From positions 4,404,501 through 4,468,500 of the forward strand of contig NZ_CP029427.2 of assembly GCF_002266465.3 (NCBI RefSeq): a DNA stretch of 64,000 nucleotides, in the 5' to 3' direction. Numbering within the stretch: position 1 is the stretch's first letter; every line of letters begins with the position of its first letter. The notes beneath the pieces were generated by a model that saw only the letters and a program-made list of their open reading frames with translations, was not told the DNA's origin and ran no database searches. The position numbers and the translations under genes are program-made. This stretch comes from Bradyrhizobium symbiodeficiens (GTDB taxonomy: Bacteria; Pseudomonadota; Alphaproteobacteria; Rhizobiales; Xanthobacteraceae). Positions 36,503-45,041 of the stretch are shown piece by piece.

Positions 36503-37726
36503 ATGACAAGCGTTTCTCTCAAACACATCGCAGCCTCCGCCTTGCTTCTCGCGCTGTCGATCTCAGCAGCGCAGGCGCAGAAGAAATACGATGTCGGCGC
36601 GTCCGACACCGCGATCAAGGTCGGCCAGACCGTGCCGCTCAGCGGCCCGGCCTCGGCCTATGCCGTGATCGGCAAGACCCAGGCCGCCTACATGAAGATG
36701 ATCAACGACGAGGGCGGCGTGAACGGCCGCAAGGTCGAACTGATCCAGTACGACGATGCCTATTCGCCGCCGAAGACTGTGGAGCAGACCCGCAAGCTGG
36801 TCGAAAGCGACGAGGTGCTGCTGACGTTCCAGATCATCGGCACCGCGCCGAACGTCGCCGTGCAGAAATATCTCAACGCCAAGAAGATCCCGCAGCTGTT
36901 CGCGGCGACCGGCGCGGCGCGCTTCACCGATCCCAAGAACTTTCCCTGGACCATGGGCTTCAACCCCTCCTACCTCGTCGAGGGCCGGATCTACGCGCAA
37001 TATTTGCTGAAGACCCATCCGAACGCCAAGATCGGCGTGCTCTACCAGAACGACGACCTCGGCAAGGATTATCTCGCCGGCCTCAAGGTTGGCCTCGGCG
37101 ACAAGGCGGGGAAGATGATCGTGGCCGAGACGTCCTACGAGATCACCGAGCCGACCATCGACTCGCAGATCCTGCGGCTGAAGGATGCCGGCGCCGACGT
37201 GCTGTTCAGCGCCACGACGCCGAAGCAGGCGGCGCAGGCGATCAAGAAGGTCGCCGAGATCGGCTGGAAGCCGCTGCACATCATCGACATCAACGCCTCC
37301 TCGGTCAGCGCCGTGCTGAAGCCGGCGGGCCTGGAGAATTCCAAGGGCGTCGTCAGCGTCGGCTACGTCAAGGATGCCGCCGATCCCGAATGGAAGGACG
37401 ATGCCGGCATGAAGCGCTACCTCGCCTTCATGGCGAAATACTACCCCGAGGGCGACAAGGATTCGAACCTGAACGTCTACGGGTACATCACGGCCCAGCT
37501 CCTGGTGCAGGTGCTGCAGCAATGCGGCGACGATCTGACCCGCGACAACGTGATGCGGCAGGCCGCCAACCTCAAGAACGTCGTGCTCGACCTGACACTG
37601 CCGGGGATCTCGGTCACGACCTCGCCGACCGACTACCGCGTCAACAAGCAGTTCCAGATGGTGCAGTTCGATGGCCAGCGCTGGCAGAAGCTCGGCGACA
37701 TCGTGACCGACGAAGCCAGGGAGTGA
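36503..37726 (+). CDS. ABC substrate-binding protein, HAAT type
   Basis: A 407-residue periplasmic binding protein (Peripla_BP_6) with signal peptide ending AQAQKK and a core beginning IKVGQTVPLSGPASAYAVIG. It is the third such receptor in the island without a transporter. ATG 36503, with GGGAAGGA before it, is 19 bp after the Bug gene stop. It ends the operon. Confidence 0.9.
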   Translation: MTSVSLKHIAASALLLALSISAAQAQKKYDVGASDTAIKVGQTVPLSGPASAYAVIGKTQAAYMKMINDEGGVNGRKVELIQYDDAYSPPKTVEQTRKLVESDEVLLTFQIIGTAPNVAVQKYLNAKKIPQLFAATGAARFTDPKNFPWTMGFNPSYLVEGRIYAQYLLKTHPNAKIGVLYQNDDLGKDYLAGLKVGLGDKAGKMIVAETSYEITEPTIDSQILRLKDAGADVLFSATTPKQAAQAIKKVAEIGWKPLHIIDINASSVSAVLKPAGLENSKGVVSVGYVKDAADPEWKDDAGMKRYLAFMAKYYPEGDKDSNLNVYGYITAQLLVQVLQQCGDDLTRDNVMRQAANLKNVVLDLTLPGISVTTSPTDYRVNKQFQMVQFDGQRWQKLGDIVTDEARE

Positions 37727-37757
37727 TGCGGCGCGAGGCCTAATTCCGCTGCGGCGC

Positions 37758-38027
37758 TCATCGCCCTCTCGCGAGGAGGCTGCCGCTGCGGATGTCGCCG
37801 TCGCGTTGATCGACATGGCGCTGATATTCGGAGATGGCCCGGTTGGCCATGCGGATCCGGTTCGTGTGCCCCTGCTCGACCATCGCGCTAATGCGTTGCG
37901 CCAGGAACACACAAGTCTCGAACTCCTCGCCGACGGCACCCGTGCGCAGCAGGAAATCCCAGGCGATCTCGTAGGCCTGTTCGGCGGCGGGGTTGCGGTA
38001 ATCGCTGAAGATGATGTGCGTCATCAT
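37758..38027 (-). CDS. Small conserved-looking hypothetical protein
   Basis: An 89-residue cytoplasmic protein (a Met-Met start leaves one codon of doubt; the frame also stays open upstream but that stretch looks non-coding). It contains AYEIAWDFLLRTG, an acidic EEFETC block and RIRMANRAISEYQ. Small proteins of this style are, from memory, common in Bradyrhizobium, with no known function. There is no clear ribosome-binding site. Confidence 0.55.
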   Translation of the reverse strand: MMTHIIFSDYRNPAAEQAYEIAWDFLLRTGAVGEEFETCVFLAQRISAMVEQGHTNRIRMANRAISEYQRHVDQRDGDIRSGSLLARGR

Positions 38028-38281
38028 CAGAAAAGCCGGAGCAGCGCGATCGTTCCTTTTACGAGCGCCTTGCCGCACCGGGACATAAGAAACCACCGGC
38101 CGCCCTGGCGTGCCGGTGGTCCGTGTTGACAAGGATTGCGTGGCTACGCCGCCTGGCGCTGATGCGACAGGAACACCGGAAGCGCCTTGTTCGCCGCGCT
38201 CGGTATGGGTGATGCCGCCACTGCCGCGCTCAAACGGCACCACACTGCAGCGCTAAAGCGGAATTGGCTTCAAGTGTGCGA

Positions 38282-38308
38282 AGGCGGTCCCGGTCGCCGG
38301 GACCGCCT
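38282..38308. terminator. Terminator of ArsR/SRPBCC operon
   Basis: AGGCGGTCCCGG and CCGGGACCGCCT form a perfect 12-bp stem with loop TCG, 6 bp beyond the SRPBCC stop on the minus strand. Confidence 0.7.
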
Positions 38309-38314
38309 GGCTCC

Positions 38315-38809
38315 TCAACGCTTCATGCCCGCTACATAGGCCGCCAGCTTGTCCAGCGTCTGATAGCCGTATTCGACGGCGCCGAAGCCGATCATGCCGT
38401 CGCGTTGCGCGGTGCTCGATGCCAGCTGGCGCATCATCAGCACGGTCTTGCCGTTGCTCTGCTCGGCAAAGGTGACGGTGAAGCGGAACATGCCGGGATC
38501 CTCGTCCTGGTCGACGCCGTGATCCATCTCCATCAGCGACGGCCGCTCGATGCGGCGGAAGCGCATGCGGTTCGGATAGACCGTGCCGTCGGGGCCGATC
38601 ATGTTGAAGCGCCAGACGCCGCCGACGCGGACGTCGATCTCGAAGGTCTCAACCTTGAACCCCTTCGGCCCGAACCATTGCGGCAGATGCTTCGGGTCGG
38701 ACCACGCCTCGAACACCAGATCGCGCGGCGCGTCGATCACGCGCGACATCACGATCTCGCGGTCGAGCGACCATTGCGACAGAGCGGGATTGGCAGAACT
38801 CGTCATCAT
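38315..38809 (-). CDS. SRPBCC (AHSA1-like) protein
   Basis: A 164-residue START/Bet v1-fold protein of the AHSA1 (Aha1-like) branch, with a ligand cavity of unknown content. Motifs include VIDAPRDLVFEAWSDPKHLPQWFGPKGF at the start and GYQTLDKLAAYVA at the end. It overlaps the ArsR stop by TGATG. ArsR-AHSA1 pairs are common and have been suggested to act as lipid or xenobiotic responses; there is no metal evidence. Confidence 0.88.
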   Translation of the reverse strand: MMTSSANPALSQWSLDREIVMSRVIDAPRDLVFEAWSDPKHLPQWFGPKGFKVETFEIDVRVGGVWRFNMIGPDGTVYPNRMRFRRIERPSLMEMDHGVDQDEDPGMFRFTVTFAEQSNGKTVLMMRQLASSTAQRDGMIGFGAVEYGYQTLDKLAAYVAGMKR

Positions 38810-39195
38810 CAAGAACCTTTCCGTTTGGTTGTACGGGACGGCCGCCTGGCGGCCGCCCTCTCCTTCTCTTTCTTGAGCTTCATCACATAGGCCTCGAACC
38901 GGTCGAGCCGCGCCTCCCAGATCGCGCGCTGCTGCTGGAACCAGTCCTCCGCGCCGAGCAGCGCATCCGGGCTGAGGCGGCAGGTGCGCACGCGGCCGGA
39001 TTTCTCCGACAGCAGGAGCCCGCTCGTCTCCAGCACATGGATGTGTTTCATGAAGCTCGGCAGCGCCATGTCGAAGGGATCGGCGAGCTCGCCGACGGAG
39101 GCCTCGCCGCCACACAGCCGCATCACGATCGCCCGCCGCGTCGGATCGGCAAGCGCTGCGAAAACCTGGTCGAGGCGGGACAATTGGTTAGCCAT
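38809..39195 (-). CDS. ArsR-family regulator
   Basis: A 128-residue ArsR-type winged-helix repressor (FAALADPTRRAIVMRLCGGEASVGEL, then ALPSFMKHIHVLETSGLLLSEKSGRVRTCRL). Metal-binding Cys pairs typical of ArsR sensors are absent; the C-terminal tail is Lys/Arg rich. It precedes the AHSA1 gene. The start codon lies inside a palindrome GTTAGCC-ATGA-GGCTAAC, and a good sigma-70 promoter abuts it, so self-repression by direct operator overlap is probable. Confidence 0.92.
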   Translation of the reverse strand: MANQLSRLDQVFAALADPTRRAIVMRLCGGEASVGELADPFDMALPSFMKHIHVLETSGLLLSEKSGRVRTCRLSPDALLGAEDWFQQQRAIWEARLDRFEAYVMKLKKEKERAAARRPSRTTKRKGS

Positions 39196-39244
39196 GAGGC
39201 TAACTATAGACCCCGTCGTGCACCCGCGTCAATAATTGTTAGCC
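39187..39244 (-). promoter_or_regulatory. ArsR promoter with overlapping operators
   Basis: On the minus strand TTGACG (39232-39227), 18 bp, TATAGT (39208-39203) and then ATG at 39195, only 7 bp after the -10. GGCTAAC/GTTAGCC copies at 39238-39244, 39198-39204 and 39187-39193 flank it. The spacing implies a leaderless or nearly leaderless mRNA. Confidence 0.6.
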
Positions 39245-39320
39245 GACCAGCTAAGTGAATTCCGGATAGTGCATAATTCCAAGCTCCGAGTCTGCCAGCT
39301 TGGACCATAGGCTCTGGCCT

Positions 39321-39935
39321 TCACAACGGTCGCGGCTTGTCATTCCAGCGTCCGTTCTGTGAGCTGAACCAAGAAAGCCAGACGCCATAGTTTGGCTTGT
39401 CAAGCTGCCGCTTGATCTCCCCGATTAACGCTCCCAGATTCCGGTCCTCCGGCGTAATGATTGCGAGCCTTTCGGCGTAGCCCAGTGCCGCCTTCGCATC
39501 GTCTGTCGCGCGGTTGAACGAAACCAGAGCCGACAGCACATCCCTATCATTGGGATGGCGTTCCAGAGCTTCCTTTAGGACCTTCATTGCCTCGTCGGCA
39601 CGCCCGCCGGAATGCAGTGCCACGGCGTAGACATAGGCGTAGCGCGAGCGATCAGGCTCTAATTCGGTTGCTCTCCGCAACTCGGCGAACGCCTCGTCGG
39701 GTCGCCTCATCCGGGTCAAGGTCAGGCCGAGCGCGTGATGCGCCGCCGCGTCGGCTGATGATGCCGCAATAGCCTTGCGGAGAACGCTTTCGCCGTCGCC
39801 GTCGCGGCCAATTTGGCGATAGAGGTCGGCCAGATTGATCGCTGCTGTCGCGTATTGCGGGCTGAGTTTCAGCGCCGCCTTGTACTCGGCTTCGGCATCG
39901 GCGGTCTGCCCCCGTTGAGATTCTCGTTTCGCGGC
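39321..39935 (-). pseudogene. Truncated TPR-repeat protein
   Basis: An open stretch of 205 codons, ending at a stop at 39321, is the C-terminal end of a tetratricopeptide-repeat protein. Repeats read AEYKAALKLSPQYATAAINL, then AFAELRRATELEPD and AMKVLKEALERHPND. On the upstream side an in-frame stop at 39936-39938 cuts the first repeat short and there is no start codon before it, so the N-terminal part (in relatives often a heme-binding or TPR-rich region) has been lost. An internal ATG at 39719 could still give a 132-residue product. Confidence 0.65.
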
Positions 39936-39950
39936 TCAGAGCAGCGGCGC

Positions 39951-40229
39951 CTACCGAAGCGGTTCAACCTTCGCAGCCATATCGGGCGCACGGCTCACCC
40001 GATAATTCGCGTTACTGCATTTGAGGACCCAGACGGCATGATCGGGTTTGGAGCGCCTTGCGTCTCGCGTCGCTCCGAGCGACTTCTCGCAGACAAAGCC
40101 TTGCGAACGGATTTGCGCGGCGAGCATGCTTCGCACGGTCTCGCCGTCACCCTGCGCGCAAACTGCGCCGGGAGCCAGGACGGCGGCCAGCATGAGTGCC
40201 GGGATGCCCGTCGGACGACCGATTTTCAT
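39951..40229 (-). CDS. Small exported protein, unknown
   Basis: A 92-residue protein with a signal peptide (MKIGRPTGIPALMLAAVLAP, cleaved near CAQ) and a mature part containing two Cys (FVCEK and VLKCSNANYRV). Similar small periplasmic proteins are widespread in Bradyrhizobium; function unknown. The start is supported by GGAGGAAA 5-12 bp upstream. It lies just upstream (on the minus strand) of the truncated TPR gene. Confidence 0.7.
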   Translation of the reverse strand: MKIGRPTGIPALMLAAVLAPGAVCAQGDGETVRSMLAAQIRSQGFVCEKSLGATRDARRSKPDHAVWVLKCSNANYRVSRAPDMAAKVEPLR

Positions 40230-40257
40230 GATTTCCTCCAAATGCGCCATCGAGTGA

Positions 40258-40281
40258 GAAGGGGCTCCGAAGCGCCCCTTC
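40258..40281. terminator. Terminator hairpin after arylsulfatase
   Basis: GAAGGGGC and GCCCCTTC around an 8-base loop, 19 bp beyond the arylsulfatase stop on the minus strand and before the small exported protein gene. Confidence 0.6.
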
Positions 40282-40300
40282 CGAGCCGTTACGCGATGCA

Positions 40301-42943
40301 TCACTGCAAGCACGTTTTTACGAACTGGATACGTTCAATCGGACCGAGCTTTTTCGCATCAGCCCGCTTGCGGCAATCCTCTCTCTTGTCGAACCGCGCT
40401 TCCAGTTTCTGCACGACGGTCAGGTCTTCCGAGACCGGACCGTCCGCCGCGGCCCTCATTGCGCCCTCGAACTTCTTGATGTCCTCCGGAGACAATTTCG
40501 GCCGATCGAGCTTGAGCGTGAGCTTGTTCAGCTTCGCAGTCAGCGCGAACGGCGGCTTGTAATCGGCGTCGTTGACGCCCGTCAACGTGTCGGAACCGAT
40601 ATCGAAGCTCTCGTCCCATTGAAGGATCATGGGCAGGGTCTTTTCCATCTTCTTGGTGTCGACAACCTTGCCGTCCACCTTCAGAGTGCCGGTGCCGGAG
40701 GCGCCGACGCCGGAGAAATTGTTGAACGCCAGCGTGCCCGGGCCCAATCCGTCGTATTTGAACTCGAACTCGACCATGTGCTTGCCCGGCGCAAGCGTGT
40801 CCGCGCCTTCCCATTTGACGCGCTTGAGATCGACCAGATTCCACAACCAGACCGGCTTGCCGTTGAGCAGGTAAAAGCCGTAACCGCCGAAACGTCCTCC
40901 CGAGGTAAGGATCATTCCCTCTGCACCAGCTTGCGGCACCTCGATATCGGCCGTTACCGTGTAGGATGTGTTGAGCAACAGCGGCGAGTCGCCCTGCGGC
41001 AGGCCGACCATCGGCTGGGTGTACACGAATTCCGTACGCCCCGCGGTGATGTTTGGTCGCGGCGCAACGATGCGTGCCGCGACCGACGCGTCCATCGGGA
41101 ATACCTGGTATTTCTTCGCCTCACCGAGGAACTGGGCCCTCATCTCCTTGACCTTGTCCGCGTTCTTGGCGGCAATGTCGGTGGATTGACTGAAGTCGGC
41201 GTTCAAATTGTAGAGTTGGAACACCTGGTTGTTCAGCGGATCCGGATTGGCTGGACCGAACGCTTCCCATGGTGCTCGATTGACCTTGGTGCTGAGCATC
41301 CAGCCATCCTTGTAGAGCGCCCATTGGCCCATCATTTCGAAATACTGGGTCGAATGGCGCGACGCCACCTTGGCATTCTTCGCATCGAAGGTGTAGATGA
41401 AGCTGGTGCCCTCGATCGGCTTTTGCTTGATGCCGTCGACGACTTCGGGCGCATTGATGCCCGCCGCTTCGAGAATGGTCGGCACGACGTCGATGACGTG
41501 CACGAACTGTTCGCGCAAACCGCCCTTGTCCTTGATGCGCGCAGGCCACGACACCACCATGTTCTGATTGATGCCGCCGAGCCTCGAGGCATTCTGCTTG
41601 AACCAGTCGAACGGTGTGTCGAACGCCCACGACCAGCCGGCCGACATGTGGTTGTAGGTCTGCTCCGTTCCCCAGACGTCGTACCACTTCAGCTGGACTT
41701 CGGCGGACAATTTGTTGAGCCCGTTGAAGAACGCAACCTCGTTCGGCGTGCCCATAGGTCCGCCCTCGGCGCTGGTGCCATTGTCGCCGTTGATATAGAT
41801 GATGAGCGTGTTTTCGAGCTTTCCCAGGTCCTGGAAGGACTGGATGACGCGACCGATCTCGTGATCGTTGTAGGCCGAGTAGGCGGCGAATACCTCAACC
41901 TGACGAATAAACAGCTTCTTTTCGTCGGCGCTCAGTTGGTCCCACGGCTTGAGCATGTCCGCGGGCCAGGACGCCAGCTTGGTGTCCTTCGGGATGACGC
42001 CCAACCGCTTCTGGTTCTCCAAGATGCGCTCGCGCAGCTTCTCGTAGCCATCGTCGAACAGGTGCATCGCGCCGATCTTGTCGACCCACTCCTTGGTCGG
42101 GTGGTGCGGTGCATGCGTGGCACCAGGCGCGTACTTGATCAAAATCGGCTTTTCCGGCTGGATCTGGTGCATCCGCGTCATGTAGTCGATGGCGTCGTCG
42201 GCCATCGCGGTAACCAGATTCCATGTGCCCGGCGGCTTTCCCTGGAACGGATAGATCTGGGTGGTATTGCGGAACAAGTTGGGCTGCCACTGGTTGGCAT
42301 CGCCGCCGATGAAACCGTAGAAATATTCGAACCCCATGCCGGTCGGCCATTGATCAAACGGCCCGGATTGGCTGGCCGCAAAAGCCGGCACGTTGTGGTC
42401 CTTGCCGAACCACGCGGTGGCGTAACCATTATCCTTCAACATGCGGCCGATCGTGACCTTGTCGCGGTCGATGATGCTATTGTAGCCGGGGAAGCCGGTG
42501 GATTGCTCCGAGATGACTCCGAACCCGGCCGAATGATGATTGCGTCCGGTAATCAGCGCGGCGCGCGTCGGCGAGCACAACGCGGTGGAGAACATCCGAT
42601 TGTAGCGCAAACCCTCATTGGCGATCCGATCCATTGTTGGCGTCGGAATCACGCCGCCAAATGTGCTCGGTACGCCAAAGCCGGAATCGTCGGTGATGAT
42701 CAGCAACACGTTGGGCGCACCCTTCGGCGGGACGACACGCGGGGCCCACCAGGGCTTCGACTGCAGCGCATCATCCTTGATCTCCCCGCCGAACTTCTGG
42801 TCGGGCGGCGGAAGCTGCTTTCCATCGATCGGTCTCGTTGCGCCCGGCGAGCCCTGCGGTGACGCAACTCGTTGCGCGAATGCTGGCGCTGAAATGGAAA
42901 ATGCAAGTGCAAGCGCAGCGACCAACGATCGAGTGGAGTTCAT
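40301..42943 (-). CDS. Arylsulfatase, exported
   Basis: An 880-residue type I sulfatase. Signal peptide (about residues 1-23, APAFAQ), then the alkaline phosphatase-fold catalytic domain: metal-ligand Asp in LLIITDDSGFGVPS, and the CSPTRAALITGR signature in which Cys is converted to formylglycine. The C-terminal third is a beta-rich domain. It hydrolyses sulfate esters in the periplasm and supplies sulfate. ATG 42943 follows AGGGGAGG; an upstream in-frame start is unlikely. A near-perfect FixK2 box lies 58 bp upstream, so low-oxygen control is plausible. Confidence 0.95.
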   Translation of the reverse strand: MNSTRSLVAALALAFSISAPAFAQRVASPQGSPGATRPIDGKQLPPPDQKFGGEIKDDALQSKPWWAPRVVPPKGAPNVLLIITDDSGFGVPSTFGGVIPTPTMDRIANEGLRYNRMFSTALCSPTRAALITGRNHHSAGFGVISEQSTGFPGYNSIIDRDKVTIGRMLKDNGYATAWFGKDHNVPAFAASQSGPFDQWPTGMGFEYFYGFIGGDANQWQPNLFRNTTQIYPFQGKPPGTWNLVTAMADDAIDYMTRMHQIQPEKPILIKYAPGATHAPHHPTKEWVDKIGAMHLFDDGYEKLRERILENQKRLGVIPKDTKLASWPADMLKPWDQLSADEKKLFIRQVEVFAAYSAYNDHEIGRVIQSFQDLGKLENTLIIYINGDNGTSAEGGPMGTPNEVAFFNGLNKLSAEVQLKWYDVWGTEQTYNHMSAGWSWAFDTPFDWFKQNASRLGGINQNMVVSWPARIKDKGGLREQFVHVIDVVPTILEAAGINAPEVVDGIKQKPIEGTSFIYTFDAKNAKVASRHSTQYFEMMGQWALYKDGWMLSTKVNRAPWEAFGPANPDPLNNQVFQLYNLNADFSQSTDIAAKNADKVKEMRAQFLGEAKKYQVFPMDASVAARIVAPRPNITAGRTEFVYTQPMVGLPQGDSPLLLNTSYTVTADIEVPQAGAEGMILTSGGRFGGYGFYLLNGKPVWLWNLVDLKRVKWEGADTLAPGKHMVEFEFKYDGLGPGTLAFNNFSGVGASGTGTLKVDGKVVDTKKMEKTLPMILQWDESFDIGSDTLTGVNDADYKPPFALTAKLNKLTLKLDRPKLSPEDIKKFEGAMRAAADGPVSEDLTVVQKLEARFDKREDCRKRADAKKLGPIERIQFVKTCLQ

Positions 42944-43000
42944 TGCAATGCCTCCCCTGGAAAACGTCGGCCACTGTCGCTCTATCGCTTTTCCGTAACG

Positions 43001-43014
43001 TTGACGCAGATCAA
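43001..43014 (-). promoter_or_regulatory. FixK2/FNR-type box before arylsulfatase
   Basis: On the minus strand TTGATCTGCGTCAA, differing from the rhizobial FixK2 consensus TTGATCTGGGTCAA in one base. It points at arylsulfatase, with a GATAGA 15 bp downstream. Confidence 0.6.
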
Positions 43015-43160
43015 TACTGTAGTCGATGGATCGATGGCCCGCTGGAGCCATGGTTCGACAAGCCATGGCGACTTGGGAAAATCGAAATACAATAGTAGAT
43101 TGAATTCATTACCAGCGAACCAAGCTCCGGTTTCAACGCCGGGGCTTCGCGGGGAGCGAT

Positions 43161-44197
43161 ATGTCACTTGCTGGATGGCGCGCATTCATTGCAGCGGCCG
43201 CTGCTGTTGCTTCGGTCTCGCCTCAAATCGCCCGCGCAGACGAGAGCGGCATTTCGTTCTGGCTGCCGGGCTCATACGGTAGCCTTGCCGCAACGCCGGC
43301 CACGCCGGGCTGGTCGTTGGCTACCATCTACTATCATACGAACGTGAACGCCTCGGGCGGCGCCGCAGCGGTGCGCGAGTTCAGGTTGGAAGATTTTCCC
43401 CGACCGTGAACGTCGATCTCAACCTGTCCCTGCGCGGCCAGGCCGATCTGATGTTCATCGCACCGACCTATACCTTTGCGACGCCGGTACTCGGTGGCGC
43501 TAGTTGTCGGCAACGCTGGCCAGCGTCTATGGCAGAAATTCCGCGAGCATAGCCGGCACGTTGACGGCCGCCGTTGGGCCGATCGTCACCACGCGCAACG
43601 GATTCCTCGAGGACGCGCTCGTTTCCTACGGCGATCTCTATCCGACCCTGAAGCTGAAGCGGAATAACGGCCTTCACAATTACATGGTCTAAGGCGCCGG
43701 TGATATCCCGTCGGCGACTAAAATCCGAACCGGCTGGCCAATATTGGCATCGGTCATGGCGCCATCGACTTCGGCGGCGGCTACACCTATTTGAATCCGA
43801 CGTCAGGCACGGAATTCGTGGCCTGACCTATAATTTCAAGAACCCCGACACCCAATACCAAAGTGGCATCGATTTCCATCTGGACTGGGGCGTGTCGCAG
43901 TTTCTGTCCAAGCAGGTTTTCGTCGGCTTCGTTGGTTACGCCTATCAGCAGGTCACTGACGACTTCGGCCAGCCGGCCGTTCTCGGCAGCTTCCGCTCGC
44001 GCGTTCTCGGCGTGGGTCCGCAGATCGGGTACATTTTCCCGATCGGCAGCAATCAGGCGTTTCTCGGTCTGAAGGGCTATGGCGAATTCGACGCGGCGAA
44101 CCGGCCGTCGGGCTGGAACACCTGGCTGACGTTCTCGATCTCTGAAGCCGCGCCCGCAAGCGCGGTGGCTCCGACCCGCCACAAGGTGTCGAAGTAG
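43161..44197 (+). pseudogene. Broken outer-membrane-type protein gene
   Basis: The pieces of one protein run through all three frames. It starts with a signal peptide and SGISFWLPGSYGSLAATP (typical of the SphA/phenol-degradation MetA-like beta-barrel family), continues as TVNVDLNLSLRGQAD after about 43394, GRNSASIAGTLTAAVG after about 43500, IGHGAIDFGGGYTYLNP after about 43730 and NFKNPDTQYQSGIDF to the end at 44197. At least four frameshifts and stops are needed, so it is inactive. Intact versions export or import aromatic compounds across the outer membrane. Confidence 0.85.
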
Positions 44198-44221
44198 ATA
44201 ATCATCGACCTCTCGCCTGCC

Positions 44222-44926
44222 TCAGACCGAGCGCGTCAGCCCGCCGTCGACGCGGATGTTCTGGCCGGTGATATAGGCAGCGCCCTCGGAGGCCAGGAAC
44301 GCGATCGTCGCGGCGATCTCCTCGACCTTGCCGTAGCGCTTCATCGGCACGCTGTCGCGGCGCGAATCCTGCTGCGGCAGGCTGTCGATCCAGCCCGGCA
44401 GGACGTTGTTCATGCGGATGTTGTCGGCCGCATGGGCGTCGGTGAAGATCTTGGTGAAGGCGGCGAGCCCTGCGCGAAACACCGCCGAGGTCGGGAACAT
44501 CGCGCTCGGCTCGAACGCCCAGGCCGTCGAGATGTTGATGATCGCGCCACCCTTTTGCGCCTGCATGATCGGCGTCACCAGCCGGGTCGGACGGATCACG
44601 TTCAGGAGATAAGTGTCGAGGCCGGTTTGCCACTGCTCGTCGGTAATCTCGGTGATGGGTGCACGCGGCCCGTGGCCGGCGCTGTTGACGAGCACGTCGA
44701 TCCGTCCCCACTTGGCCATGGCGCCGTCGACGAGGCGCTTCACATCGTCATTCTCCTTGTTGGAGCCGGTGACGCCCAGCCCGCCGAGCTCGGCCGCGAG
44801 CGCCTCGCCCTTGCCGGAGGACGACAGGATCGCGACGCGAAACCCGTCCGCCGCCAGCCGCCGCGCAGCCCCTGCCCCCATGCCGCTGCCGCCGGCGGTA
44901 ACGAGCGCAACCTTCTCTGATGCCAT
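44222..44926 (-). CDS. SDR-family protein without canonical catalytic pair
   Basis: A 234-residue short-chain dehydrogenase/reductase. The cofactor loop is TAGGSGMGAGAA and NAG appears in VLVNSAGHGP. The expected YxxxK motif is missing: the aligned stretch reads MFPTSAVFRAGLAAF, with no Tyr and an Arg in place of Lys, and the sequence looks otherwise well conserved. Either another mechanism or a non-catalytic role is possible. It ends close to the broken barrel gene and is divergent from the GNAT gene. Confidence 0.82.
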   Translation of the reverse strand: MASEKVALVTAGGSGMGAGAARRLAADGFRVAILSSSGKGEALAAELGGLGVTGSNKENDDVKRLVDGAMAKWGRIDVLVNSAGHGPRAPITEITDEQWQTGLDTYLLNVIRPTRLVTPIMQAQKGGAIINISTAWAFEPSAMFPTSAVFRAGLAAFTKIFTDAHAADNIRMNNVLPGWIDSLPQQDSRRDSVPMKRYGKVEEIAATIAFLASEGAAYITGQNIRVDGGLTRSV

Positions 44927-45041
44927 GACCGATCATCCCTTCAGTTGAGGCGAGCCGCAGGCTCGGCCTATCATGCGGCCTTCTACAGCCAGACCTGTCG
45001 GCAGGTCCATGGTCGAAAGCATCCGTCATGAGCAACCCGAG

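Noticed and set aside
38094..38120. Stem CCACCGGC/GCCGGTGG upstream of the small hypothetical gene
   Set aside because: It has no clear relation to a gene end or start; not reported as a terminator.
40619..42862. A very long open frame on the plus strand opposite the arylsulfatase
   Set aside because: It is the antisense shadow of a well-supported gene; high-GC codon use leaves opposite frames open, and no domain is recognisable.
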